DNA from: Mytilisepta virgata
Lineage: Eukaryota > Mollusca > Bivalvia > Mytilida > Mytilidae
Reading direction: 5' to 3'
Length of the DNA: 64,000 bases
NCBI GenBank assembly: GCA_028015205.1
Contig: CM051512.1
Location: 23,901,139 to 23,965,138 of the forward strand
A model generated the notes under the pieces. It did not search any database. It was not told the origin of the DNA and worked only from the letters and a program-made list of their open reading frames with translations. This document shows, piece after piece, positions 39,201-51,200 of this stretch. Each line of letters begins with the position of its first letter. Position 1 is the stretch's first letter. The position numbers and the translations under genes are program-made.

Positions 39201-42200
39201 TCTGATTTCGCATCCGTTTCCAATGGTAAACGCGATAATCCATCTGCATTATTGTGTTTTCTGGTATTTTTGTACTCAATGTTGTAAGTAAAACCAGATA
39301 AGAAAATAGCGTAGCGCTGCAATCTTGCTGCCGTCGTGACAGGAATAGATTTTTCAGGATTGAATATTGTTGTCAATGGCTGGTGATCAGTTAGCAAAGT
39401 AAACTGCTTTCCGTACAAATATGTGTAAAATTTCTTTACTCCCCACACTATGCCTAGCGCTTCTTTCTGTATTTGTGCGTAGTTCTTTTCAGATTTCGTC
39501 AGACTCCTGGACGCGAACGCAATCGGTCTCTCAGATCCGTCTGGCATAACATGTGACAGCACTGCTCCCAGTCCAAACGGTGAAGCATCACACGCTAAAC
39601 GAACGGGTAGCTCAGGATCATAGTGTGTAAGAACTTGATCCGACGTTATCAATGTCTTTGCCTTTTTGAAGGCCTTTTCACATTCATCTGTCCATTTCCA
39701 AGTTCTGTCCTTTTCCAATAACTGATTCAGTGGTTTCAGTACTGTTGCCGAATTTGGCATAAATCTATGGTAGTAATTCACAAGTCCCAAAAATGCACGT
39801 ATGTCCTTCACATTTTTCGGTGTCGGGGTTCCTATTACGGCCTGTACTTTGTCAGACGTTTTCCTCAGTCCCTCGGCACTAATCTCATGTCCACAATATA
39901 CGACCTTATCTTGAAGGAAAGAGCACTTCTGTAGGTTTGCCCTTAAACCATAGTTTTGTAATCTCTGCAATACGCTTCGTAAATTCCTCAGATGCGCTTC
40001 ATCATCTGCACCTGTGATGATCATATCATCCAACATACATTGTACATTGTCAAGTCCACTGAGAACCTGGTCCATTGTGCGTTGCCATATAGCCGGGGCT
40101 GATGAAATTCCAAACAACATCCTGTTGTATCGGTAAAGTCCCTTGTGCGTATTGATTGTCATCAACGGTTTTGACTCATCGTCAACTTCTAAATGTAAAT
40201 AAGCATTTCGGAGATCCAATTTCGTGTATTTCTGTCCTCCTGCCAGCGTAGCAAATATCTCGTCGATTCTCGGAAGTGGATATTGATCCACATTCAACAT
40301 CGGATTCACTGTGGTTTTAAAATCTCCACAAATACGGACTGTACCGTTTTGTTTCAGAACGGGGACAATCGGAGATGCCCATTCACTTACATCCACTTTT
40401 GAAATTATTCCCTCCCTTTCGAGCCTTGAGAGTTCTCTTTCAACTTGTGGTTTAACGGAAAACGGCACTGATCTAGCTTTAACGAACTTTGGCGATGCGT
40501 TTTCCTTGAGTGTAAGATGTGCCTTTATGTCGGCAACACATCCTATTTCATCACGGAATACATTTGAATACTCCTTCAGTAATAAATCCAATTTTTCATT
40601 TGAATTTCCAGAAATTTTATTTACCCACTTAAGATTTTTCCAATCTAAATTTATTTTCTTTAACCACTCACGCCCAAATAATGCAGGGCCACCTTTTTGT
40701 ACCACATACAATTTCAGATTTTCACATTGACCATTATATTTCACTTGCACATTAATAAATCCCTTTGGAATTAATAACTCTCCTGAATACGTTTTCAGGG
40801 TTATGTTTGCATTCTCCAGCTTTTCACTCCCGAAATATCTATTGTAATCCAAAGCGGAAATAATGGAAACAGCTGATCCTGTATCAAGCTCCATTTTAAT
40901 CTCCTTACCATTTACGTTTGGTGTAATCCAAATAGAATCATGATTGGAATTTTTAACACTGTATATTCCCAAAGTATCATCTTCACTTGTATATCCTTGA
41001 GACTCATTTTCCAGATGATGTAGTTTCTTCTGAGTCTTCGGTCGCGGTTTGGAGTTGCCAGTTGATCTGCAAGCTATTCGGATGTGTCCTTTCTTGTTAC
41101 AATTGTGGCATACGGAATCTTTGAATTTACAGCTGTCGGCTTTGTGATTAGTTCCATTACATCGGTAGCAAACGTACGATTTCTGATTTTCTTTTGGAGG
41201 GTGTGATTGTGATTTCCGTTGTTGTCGTTGAACCCTGTTCACAGAACTTTCATTGTTGAATTTTCCTCTCAATTCAATCGCGTCTTTGTTGGCAGTTTCA
41301 ACGGCAATTGCAATTTCGATGGCTTTTGCAAATGTCAAATCCTGCACGGTCAACAGTTTCTTCTGGGTATGTTCCTCTTTTATTCCAACCACAAACTGGT
41401 CTCTGAGATATTCATTTAAGTTTGCAAATTCACAATTTTCAGATAGTTTCCTAAGTTCAGCCACATATTTATTCACCGTCTCCCCTTGTAATTGATAGCG
41501 TTTATAAAACCGGAATCTCTCTGCAATAATCAGAGGCTTTGGACTTAAATGCTCCTTTAATATTTTAACAATGTCACCATACGATTTCGTTGCTGGTTTA
41601 TCTGGCAATGTTAAATTTCTTAGTAGTCCATAAGTTTTTCCACCAAGCAATGTCAGTAATGCCGGAACCTTTCGAGCGTCCCCTATTTCGTTTACAGTAA
41701 AATACTGCTCCAACCTTTCAGTGTAGGAGTTCCATGTTTCAACACTGTCATCAAATGGTTCTATTTTACCAATAACTCCCGTTGCCATTGCACTAACCAA
41801 GGTAATTTCGCAGAAATATTAATAATTTCGGAAATGTCCTTCGAATTATTACAATTAAATGGCCATCCTCGTCGCCAAAACTGTTGTGTATTTATAACAA
41901 CAAAAATAAACGTCTATACTCTATGAGTACATTTTATTGAAGTGATTTTCTCAGCAGATACATTCATACAAAAGATAGAGAACAGATGTCAATTTAACTT
42001 TCCCAGGATAAGAGTTTACATATCATTATGCCAGTGCTGATCAAGATAGCGATAAGGTGGCGGCACTGGCTTAAAACATAATTAATATTAATGTCTTTCT
42101 TCAAACTGAAATAACCTAGACAAAAGGTCAATATACTATAGGCCAGGTGAGCTAATAAAGATGATTATATGTGTTGGAGTGTCTCAGGTGCCTATGCTAT

Positions 42201-45200
42201 TATTTACCAGAGATGATTTTCCCGGGACAAGAAAAAAACTTAAATGCTGTACCGGAAGCTATATTGCTATGTATACATGTAATTAAGAAATTATTATGGA
42301 AAAATACGAACTACAAAAAGCCGAAATCCGCTAAAAATAGGAGTAAACTTATCCTGTATTTACCAAAGATACTAATAGACCTGTTTTTTTAAACTTTCTT
42401 CATTCATTATGTTTTTATGCTAAAGGCAACATTCCACAATATATTTTTGCAAATAATTCCATCAAACCAGTTTAAGGGACAGTAAAATAATTGCCCTAGG
42501 ATGGAAGTTTTTTCCGTGTGTTGAGAGCCTGAATGTTAATTTAAGATGAAGTACTGCAATGAAAAAGGTATATCCTTTGCTTCGACTTTTTTTCCACCTT
42601 TACGCATAACCTTTATCAAGAGAAAATCCATTGTGTTCCTTCTTTTATATTATAGTGATAAGATTTTTTTCAAAGCAATTTATCGATGTATAAAGGAGAC
42701 CAGTTCACTTACAAACTGAATAAAGTCCGAGGGACTTTATGTTAAGTTTGTAAGGGACCTGATCGAGTTTATACACCGATAAATTGCAGAAAAACAATTC
42801 TTATTACTTATAATTCCATTATAACTACACTTTTCGGCAATATAAGAAAGAAATGAGCGGTTTAAAATGCCACTCTTTTACTGGCTCCAATATTCATATG
42901 GTGAACGTCATTTATCAGAAAAATAAAAGATCCCAGACATAAACACCGTATTGGAATTATCGTTTCATACAGACTCAATGTATACTTACCATTGACATAG
43001 ATTGAATTCACTCCTATAATTTTCCTATAACTTTCAAATTCATTTCCAGTCTTCCGCCACACGACAAATACTAAATTGCCAGTAGATTTAGCATAGAATT
43101 GCCAATAATGAATTAAACCACAACATCTGACAATATCAATATCACTCTCCAGAAGATAGCTATTTCCTAAAACACAAAGTACAGTATTTATTGTACCTCG
43201 TTTGAATTTCAATTACTGTAAATTCAGAAATTATTGCGTGCATTTATAATTGCGATTTTGTCATTTTAGACCAATATGCGATTTTAATTTTTGCAATATT
43301 GAGAAAAATCCTGCTTAATTCATATAAAAAATTCGAAAATGCGAGTTTAAATTATTGCGATTACAACCCTGTCGCATTTTTCGCAATAATAAAAACATTG
43401 CAATATTTTCCGAATTTACAGTATTGTATTGTAAAACTAAATCTGATTGGTAATATCATTATCATGTTTTGACATGAACAAACCCTCATATTTTCCTTCC
43501 TTGGAATCATTTCTACTTTTCCAGTAAAAAAGAATTGAAACATTAAATAAATGTCAAAGCAAACTGAGCATATACATGTAAAAGTATAATGCTCTGTTTT
43601 TCAGTGTGTAATAAACATGGATGGATGGGTGAATTATTGTTTGTCCAGTGGCCGCCAGGTGCATATCAGGACGAGAACATGTTGATATGATAATGAATAT
43701 GATCCTTGCTTTGTACTAGACCGACACGCTAAGTCAGATTTTTAATGTGCTAGCTCATGAGGTAACTGTCCGCAGGAAGACATATCACCTCACTCGGACA
43801 CATTATACTGACTCCGAGCCGAACAGTCTTTCCTCTTACTCCAAGATGCCGCGTGCTTGGCGGAGAAGCAGCAAATACCAATTTTAATGTCTTTGGTTTG
43901 ACCCGACTGGGGATCGAACCCGCGATCTTCCGCACTCGGGGCAAGCACGCTATCATGAGACCACCGAGGCGGTCTGTAATAAACATGAATTTTTCTCCTA
44001 TCTACATATAGTATGAAAAAACTCACCATTGTCTGCACTGGATATGAAATTGGAGAACATATTTAAATCTTTGTAGGAATATCCCTTTGTTCCACAGTCT
44101 AAAAAAGAAAGTTAATCATCACAATTAACTGAAATTATACAGTAAATCCAAGCTAACCATTATATGCTTGTATTCAAGCCAAATTGCAAAAACTTTCTAG
44201 TTTAATTGAATTCTTGTTTAAGACTATGACCAGTTCAGGAATACTGAGGCTGAAAGATGCTAGAATTTGAAAGGTGTTTAAATATGCTGCTAGGGTTTGG
44301 GTCATATTTCAGACATACATGTATCTCAATTTATCAAAACTTAAGCTTTAGAAAGCTAGCATCCAGTTCAAGCATACTGCTAGTTTTCTATACTTAAGCC
44401 ATATTGCTGAAAATCCACTTGGACTTAAAGGTGTATGAGGTTTCGGTCAGTTGTTGGAACTATTAAAATAATGTCCCTTTTCTTTTATTTTTAACATATT
44501 ATATATTTTCCATTCAACTTGAGGAATACATGTGTAGAATAAGTAAGCAACCCATTTTGCCATAACATGAGTGGATAAAGTGAGAAATTTAAGTAAACTT
44601 GGCAAATATTATCATTTTAGCTTCAATTAGAGTTCTGGTTGCTGTTTCCAAAAAATTTTTGTCACTAAAATGTGTCATATCTGTAAATCAACACCAATGA
44701 AGGAGATTTAAGATTTATAATCATACAATATATATATTTGTGTGTGTGTGTGGGGGGGGGGGGGTAAATTTAAAATATTTCGAATATTCATCCAGTTAAT
44801 AGTGAGGTGTGTTTTACTCAAATATTAATTGTATGGTTTGCCAATTGTCCTTCCGAAGTATAATGGCTATCTCTAGGCACACTGACATCTTGATTACATA
44901 GAAGATTTTCCATGGACCCCCCCCCCCCCCCCCCCCCCAATGGAAATGCTGTATTAGAAGCCATATATGCTATGTGTAATTATATTAATAATGGACAAAT
45001 CCCAGATTGAAAAAAGTGGAAATCCCGTGATTCCAGCTGGTTGCCTCAGTAAAGCAAAGATGTAGTTTTTAAACACATTTTAATTTTTCAAAAAGTAATG
45101 TGTTTGATACATACATGCACAATACTCATGAGTTCCATTGTACAGACACTCTCTTGTTTCTGAATCCTGCAGTTCTGAGCCGCTTTGTGCACAGGTCATT

Positions 45201-48200
45201 CTTATACCATCCAATGTTGTGTATTCATTGTCACATGACCTTGACCTTGTTTGAATACCTTCTCCACATGTTACTGAACAGCCAGACCATTCAGACCATA
45301 AAGCCCACTGAGGAACTGAAAAATACATTTCATTTCTTTAATAAAATTCTGAACATTTCAACATGATCATTTCTGTCCTAAAATTTACCATGGTAAAATC
45401 TACTTGATCACATCCATTTGTTTTGACTGGATTGTCTATGCAAAAAAAAAACAATTAGTAACATACTGTAAATTCGGAAATTTTCGCTTGCACTTATTAT
45501 TGCGATTCTTCTACCCCAGGGAAAATTGTGAGGTTTAATTATTGCAATTGCCGCCTGTGCGAAAAAAAAAGTTAATTATTCCGATCAGGGATCTGGTAAA
45601 ACTTGAAAGTGGAAGTTTTATTAATATAATCGTTTTAATTAATGGTTTCAGAAATATTAGAATTCAAAATGTTATTTTATATATAATAGATGTCCAAACA
45701 ATAACTATACAACTAAGTATCTACCAATTAACCTGTCTACGGATGTCGGCAATCAATGACCAGAAACTTTCCTGTGTAAATGTAAACAAAGGGAGACAAA
45801 TCTAGAATAAATCAGACACGAAAATATGCATTAAAAATGTGAGTTTTTAATATTGCAATCCTCAACCGATCGCAATATTTGCAATAATTTCCATATTTAC
45901 AGTATATTGAAAATGGAAATTGCATTTACTTAAAATTTTAGACATAAAAACACCGAAAGATAAGGCAGTGTACAGTTTTTATTAACATTCAAAAGTCATT
46001 TTTAGACACTTCAAAAGAAGTGAGTTTCAAATTCATGTGGAATACACACCAAACTAAAACAGTTACTTACTATGACATGTGTATCCCCAGTATAATTCAC
46101 TACAAATTGACAGATGCCAATCAGTCATGTAGGAAGTCGACAACTCAGTGCAAGTGTACCATCCTCTGTCTTGACACAAGTAAGTCTCCGTGTAGTTAAA
46201 ATGTGTATCATAAGTTCTGTCTACGTTGCATGAAAGAAGAGCATCATCGATCGGTACATCACACTGGAAGTGATTGGAACAGAAACTCTGCATGTTTGAT
46301 ATGATATCGTGCCTTGGATTGATATGATTGTAGTTCCAATGGCATCCGTAGGTCCAAATACTTGATGTCATTTCAAGTCGCCCATTGGTATCAAAACTAG
46401 TACAGACTGGACGGAAACTATCATCTCGACATGTACTTCCTGTATCTTAAAATATAATCAATTATACCGTTATATTCTTCTTTTTAAATAGTAATCATAT
46501 TAAAGCAAAAATTAACTATTCATGACATTTTAATATTTTTTTAAAAGAAAAACATTATATAAAATTATAATTATAATACTAAATTTTAAAATAATTTTCA
46601 TATTAAAGCATTAATAATTATTAATGGATTTTTTTATAGAATTTTTTACACAAAAATTTTAAAAATTCTTCAAATTACAGCAAAAGTTTTCTTATAAACA
46701 TCAATTATCACCTAACTTGTCTATTGTCAATATAAAACAGTCCTTGTTTATGTGCATAAATGAGTATGAGTTAAAAAAAAAACAAAACAGAAAAAGCTGA
46801 ATTAGAAAGTGCTAAAAGCAAAGGAAAGATTAAATGATAGCTTAGGATGTAAAAACAGTGCCAAATGTATAAATTTTCATATATATATATATATATATAT
46901 AGCTTTTATCTAAAACATGTTACATCATTAGCATTCTGCAAAATGATTCAAATTTGAATATGTCAACCTCCTCACAAGTACAATCTAAAAAGTTAATACT
47001 AACAAAAGAACTTGTACAAAGGTTGCCTTCAAATTGCTAATGTTTGGTATAGGAAAAATTGTTTTCACATGAAATTTTGATATTTTTTTAAGTAGAAAAA
47101 TTTTGAATAAATTCAATCAAAGCCACTAATGTAACTAATTTTAACCTTATTTTCCAACTTTTCTATTTTTTAAAGCATAGCAATAAGCAGGACAAAAAGA
47201 CTGAACACAATTCTTTAAATAAAGTTCTTGGTTTTGAAAATGACACAATGGTATCCAAGGAGATAATTAAAAATTGTGAATCACCAATTATGGAAAACTG
47301 GCACAAGCTTTGGCAATAATAGGCAGTCTTTTTTTATGTAAAACAAAAATAAAAATTAAAATAATGATAATCCTAAAAGACATAGTATTCCATTCTTACA
47401 TGTACAACTCTGTGTATTACATCGGCGTGTGTCATATTCACGGCCATCATTGCATGTTCTATTTTTACTGTGGTAATTTGGAGATGGGTTGCTACAATTC
47501 CTGGTCCTTGTCTGGTATCCACCATCACATGACCTTGAACAATCCCCGTAATCACTCCACGTAGTCCAAGCTCCATCCTCTGTAGTGATATAAGAAAATG
47601 GATATACTATAAGGTGGTACAGAACACCTAAGGGAGTTAACTCTTTAAAAATCAGCTGAACGTGTTGATCACATATTATTAGTAAAGAGAAATCAAGCTT
47701 CTCAATGATCAAAATTAGTGTTTGTTAAACTGCTATATATCCAATGAAATTATTCCCGAAAATTCTGTGGGGCAAATTTCTTGAAATGTTTATATTTTTG
47801 TCAACAGGTCAAAGTAAATATGTCATCAAAATTTTATGAAAATTAAACGAGCCAAATCTATTTGAGTCAAAGTGTTGGGTACCCCCATAAAGTCATTATA
47901 TTTACATGATACTAATTTTCATTGTTTTGGGAACTGCCTCGATGGTCTCGTGTTAGCATGCTTGACTAGAGTGCAGAAGGTTGCGAGTTCGATCTCGGGC
48001 CGTGTCAAACCAAAGATATTAAATGGTATTTGATGCTTCCCTGCCAAGCATGAAGCATCTAGGAGTAAGAGCAAAGGACTGGTTGGCTTAGAGTCAGTAT
48101 AATGTGTCCGGGTGGGATGATATGTCTTCCTGCGGACAGTTACCTCGAGAGATAGTGAATTAAAAAACCATGTCGGTCTACTAAAAAGCAGGGATCATAT

Positions 48201-51200
48201 TGATATCATATCACCATGTTTTGTCCTGATATGCTCTTAATGGTTGCCACCGGATGTTAAACTATAATTCATCCATCATCCATCCATTGTTTTGGGATAT
48301 GAACAATAAAATTAATATTTGACAAAATGCATATTAATTTATTTGAAAATGACAAAATAAATAAATTCAGTTTCACAGTACCTGTAATTATGAGTTCTAA
48401 TAATAAACAGCTGAAATGTGTCCTCAGATATAAATGAAATCTCACTAATTATAGCAAAAGTCATTAGAATTATTGATAAAGTTACACTGTTGCATTCCAT
48501 TTATAAATATAAAACTGATCTCTTCAAAAATGTTAATAAATTCAATATCTGTTTATACCAAAGCATCCAGGAATTGATATATAAAAATCTTATTTTAAAC
48601 TTAGGACTTTTTTATGATCCTTTAAGCTAGAAAATAACATAATCATGCAGAAAAAATGAAATGGCAACCTTTGTCAATTAAGATCGGAGTCAAACAAGCC
48701 GACACAGGTGAGATTCGAACCCACAACCTCAGTGTTGACAGGCTAGTGATCATTAGTAGTCATGACGAACTACCTAGATACTCGGCCACAGAGGCCCCCT
48801 GAAGATTGGTAGATGCTAAAATTTTCTGTTACATTAATGATCAGAATTATGAACCAAGAATTCAATAAACAAATATTTTTTTATCAAAGTATAGACCTAT
48901 TTACATACGTATGTATATAGAGAGAATGTGACTATGTCAAAAGTGAAACCTCAGCAAAATTAAACCTTAATATACATGTAACTGCAGTGAAATTTTAAGA
49001 TTTAAGTTCATTTAATCTGATTTATCTCATACTTACTGACACAGTGATATGTGATGTATAACCCACCAGTGCCATCTGTCCCGCACGAACTTCCGACATT
49101 TGAATTTGTCACATCAAATGTACAAGATGTCATGTTTTCACACATATCAACTATTCCATACAAGTTTATGTGACTGCACTCATAGTATGTGTAATGAACA
49201 TCATCGAATACTATGTAGGGGTCAGGTGGAGAGATAAAATCTGTGTAAGTGTCATAATCTGTTTTCTCGCCGTCACAAGACAATGTGGCTGTTTCTCCTT
49301 CCAGAATATCATAATAGTAGTATGCTAAAATACAATATATTGAATACAACTTATTTTCTCTTCTTTCTTTTATTATTCTGAATTTAATTTTTTTTTATCT
49401 ACATTTCAGACAGGTAGTTATTGGTGCGTGATAACATTGAGTGCACATATTTGATTGGTCACTGTATGATGTGATGCCATTCAACATCAATTTTGATTGG
49501 TAATTAATCCATCTTTTGCTACGTATATTCAATTTTCAATGTTGTGAAAACCTGTAATTCTATTGATAAAAAATCAAATATATTTTCAAAAACATGGATG
49601 CCAAAACAAAAAAATTTACACTAGCATGGTTTTGAATTTTAGCCTACTGACATCTTTGTGTGTAAACAATGATGTAATTTTAGAGGTTTTCAAAGAAACG
49701 AACATAAAATTATCAAACAGGTACAGTAAAATCTTGATTTCTTGACCTAAAAGGGACATCCCAAATTAGTTCAAGGTACCCGTTGTTCGAGTCATCAATG
49801 TCCAGAAAAATTTCGAGCACCGAATTTGGTTAAAAAACTTAACTACAACCACTGAACCATGAAAATGAGGTCAAGGTCAGATGACACCTGCCAGTTGGAC
49901 AAGTACACCTTACAATCCTTCCATACACCAAATATACTAGACCTATTGCTTATAGTATCTGAGATATGGACTTGACCACCAAAACTTAACCTTGTTCACT
50001 GATCCTTGAAATTGGGTCGAGGTCAATTGAAAACTGTCTGACGGGGATGAGGACCTTGTAAGGTACGCACATACCAAATATAGTTATCCTATTACTCATA
50101 ATAAGAGAGAAATTAACATTACAAAAAATCTTAAATTTTTTTCAATTAGTCACTGAACCATGAAAATGAGGTCAAGGACAATGTACATATGACAGACGGA
50201 AAGTTCGTAACATAAGGCATCTATATACAAAGTATAAAGCATCCAGGTCTTTTACCTTCTAAAATATAAAGCTTTTAAGAAGTGAGTTAACGCCGCCGCC
50301 GCCGGATCACCATCCCTATGTCGAGCTTTCTGCGACTTTAGTCGCAGGCTCAACAAAAATCAAGTGTGTTTTTCAATGAACTGTAAAATACATATCAAAG
50401 CTTAATCAAGAAACAATTAAGGTCAATAACCTGTATATATATGTATCAATCCAATTTATTGCTATGGAGACCATAATTTCTCACCTGGCTAAAGAAATAT
50501 CGGAGTTACTTTGAGGATCGAATGGATACTACTAACACTTACACCTTGCAACAACGACAGACTGCCACACAAGCGCGAGAAAATATAAGAAAATGGACAA
50601 TTGGTAGTTTGAGAATTGGTGAAAACTTTTTTCGAAAAACTGATATAAAAACGCATAGAAATGATGAAATAAAATACCGCTTTCAAAACTTTTGAGAAAT
50701 CTGTGTTGTTTTGGAGTTTCAACCATTTAAAGATAAATATAAAAAGTTTCTTCAAAAGTTGTGAGTAGGGGCTTTTGTTGATGATGAAAAGACAACTTAT
50801 TGCACCCAAAAGATGTGCAGTACTAAGAGACTCAAAAATCTTTTCATATTATATTGTGTATTACGTGTTCTTTTCCTAAAAGATTATTTTTTTTAAACAT
50901 GTACATAAACAGAACTTACTCATTGGAATCCATGTCTCTCTCTTTAAAATAACTGTAAGATAGGCAGTAGTTTTGTCGGTTCCATCATCTGCAGTTATAG
51001 CGATAACATACTGGTCACTCAGAGTATCTATGTTGAATATTGCTCCAGTCTTCTGCACAACTGTGTGGTCTACAACAAAATTATTTTGTTTTACAATGAT
51101 CTTCACCTTTCTTTGCTATGGAGAGCATTTCACACATTTTGCATGACAGGATAAATTTCTTACAAAACAATATGCAAAATAGCCTACACAAACTTTCTTA

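Larger units (their letters stand above)
37376..42140 (-). mobile_element. Full-length Ty3/Gypsy LTR retrotransposon
   Basis: 4,765 bp, minus strand. Identical 259-bp LTRs at 41882-42140 (5') and 37376-37634 (3'), target duplication GGCCA at 37371-37375 and 42141-42145, a primer-binding-site candidate and a polypurine tract in the expected places, and one uninterrupted Gag-Pol ORF. Identical LTRs mean a very recent insertion. The single-ORF layout and K02A2.6-like integrase recall the Mag lineage, which includes the bivalve Steamer-like elements; that lineage call is from memory. No envelope gene. Confidence 0.95.
35585..42989 (-). other. Intron X2-X3 of unit II (7.4 kb)
   Basis: The largest intron. 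It holds an R-family repeat (35895-37375 plus 42141-42156) split by a Ty3/Gypsy element (37376-42140), and a foldback element (42675-42787). Confidence 0.6.
43167..44026 (-). other. Intron X1-X2 of unit II
   Basis: Contains a MITE of family G (43214-43423) and a family B SINE (43615-43972). Confidence 0.5.
47580..49036 (-). other. Intron SUEL to TSP1-B of unit II
   Basis: Contains a family B SINE on the plus strand (47936-48291) and a family A SINE fragment (48662-48798). Confidence 0.5.
25805..49324 (-). repeat. Tandem exon block, unit II (complete, 12 exons, transposon-swollen)
   Basis: Full block of 2,205 coding bases (735 codons), phase 1 at both outer ends, spread over about 23.5 kb. 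The extra length compared with unit III is intronic, chiefly the Gypsy element and the older repeat that it interrupts between X2 and X3. The coding sequence is close to unit I. Confidence 0.85.

Noticed and set aside
42675..42787. Rho-independent-like terminator hairpin
   Set aside because: Eukaryotic context, both arms AT-rich with outward-extending pairing; a foldback element fits better.
50489..50809. 106-codon hydrophobic minus-strand frame as a possible terminal membrane exon of unit I
   Set aside because: No acceptor in the right phase close to its start, no counterpart in the equivalent introns of other units, and composition follows local AT bias.
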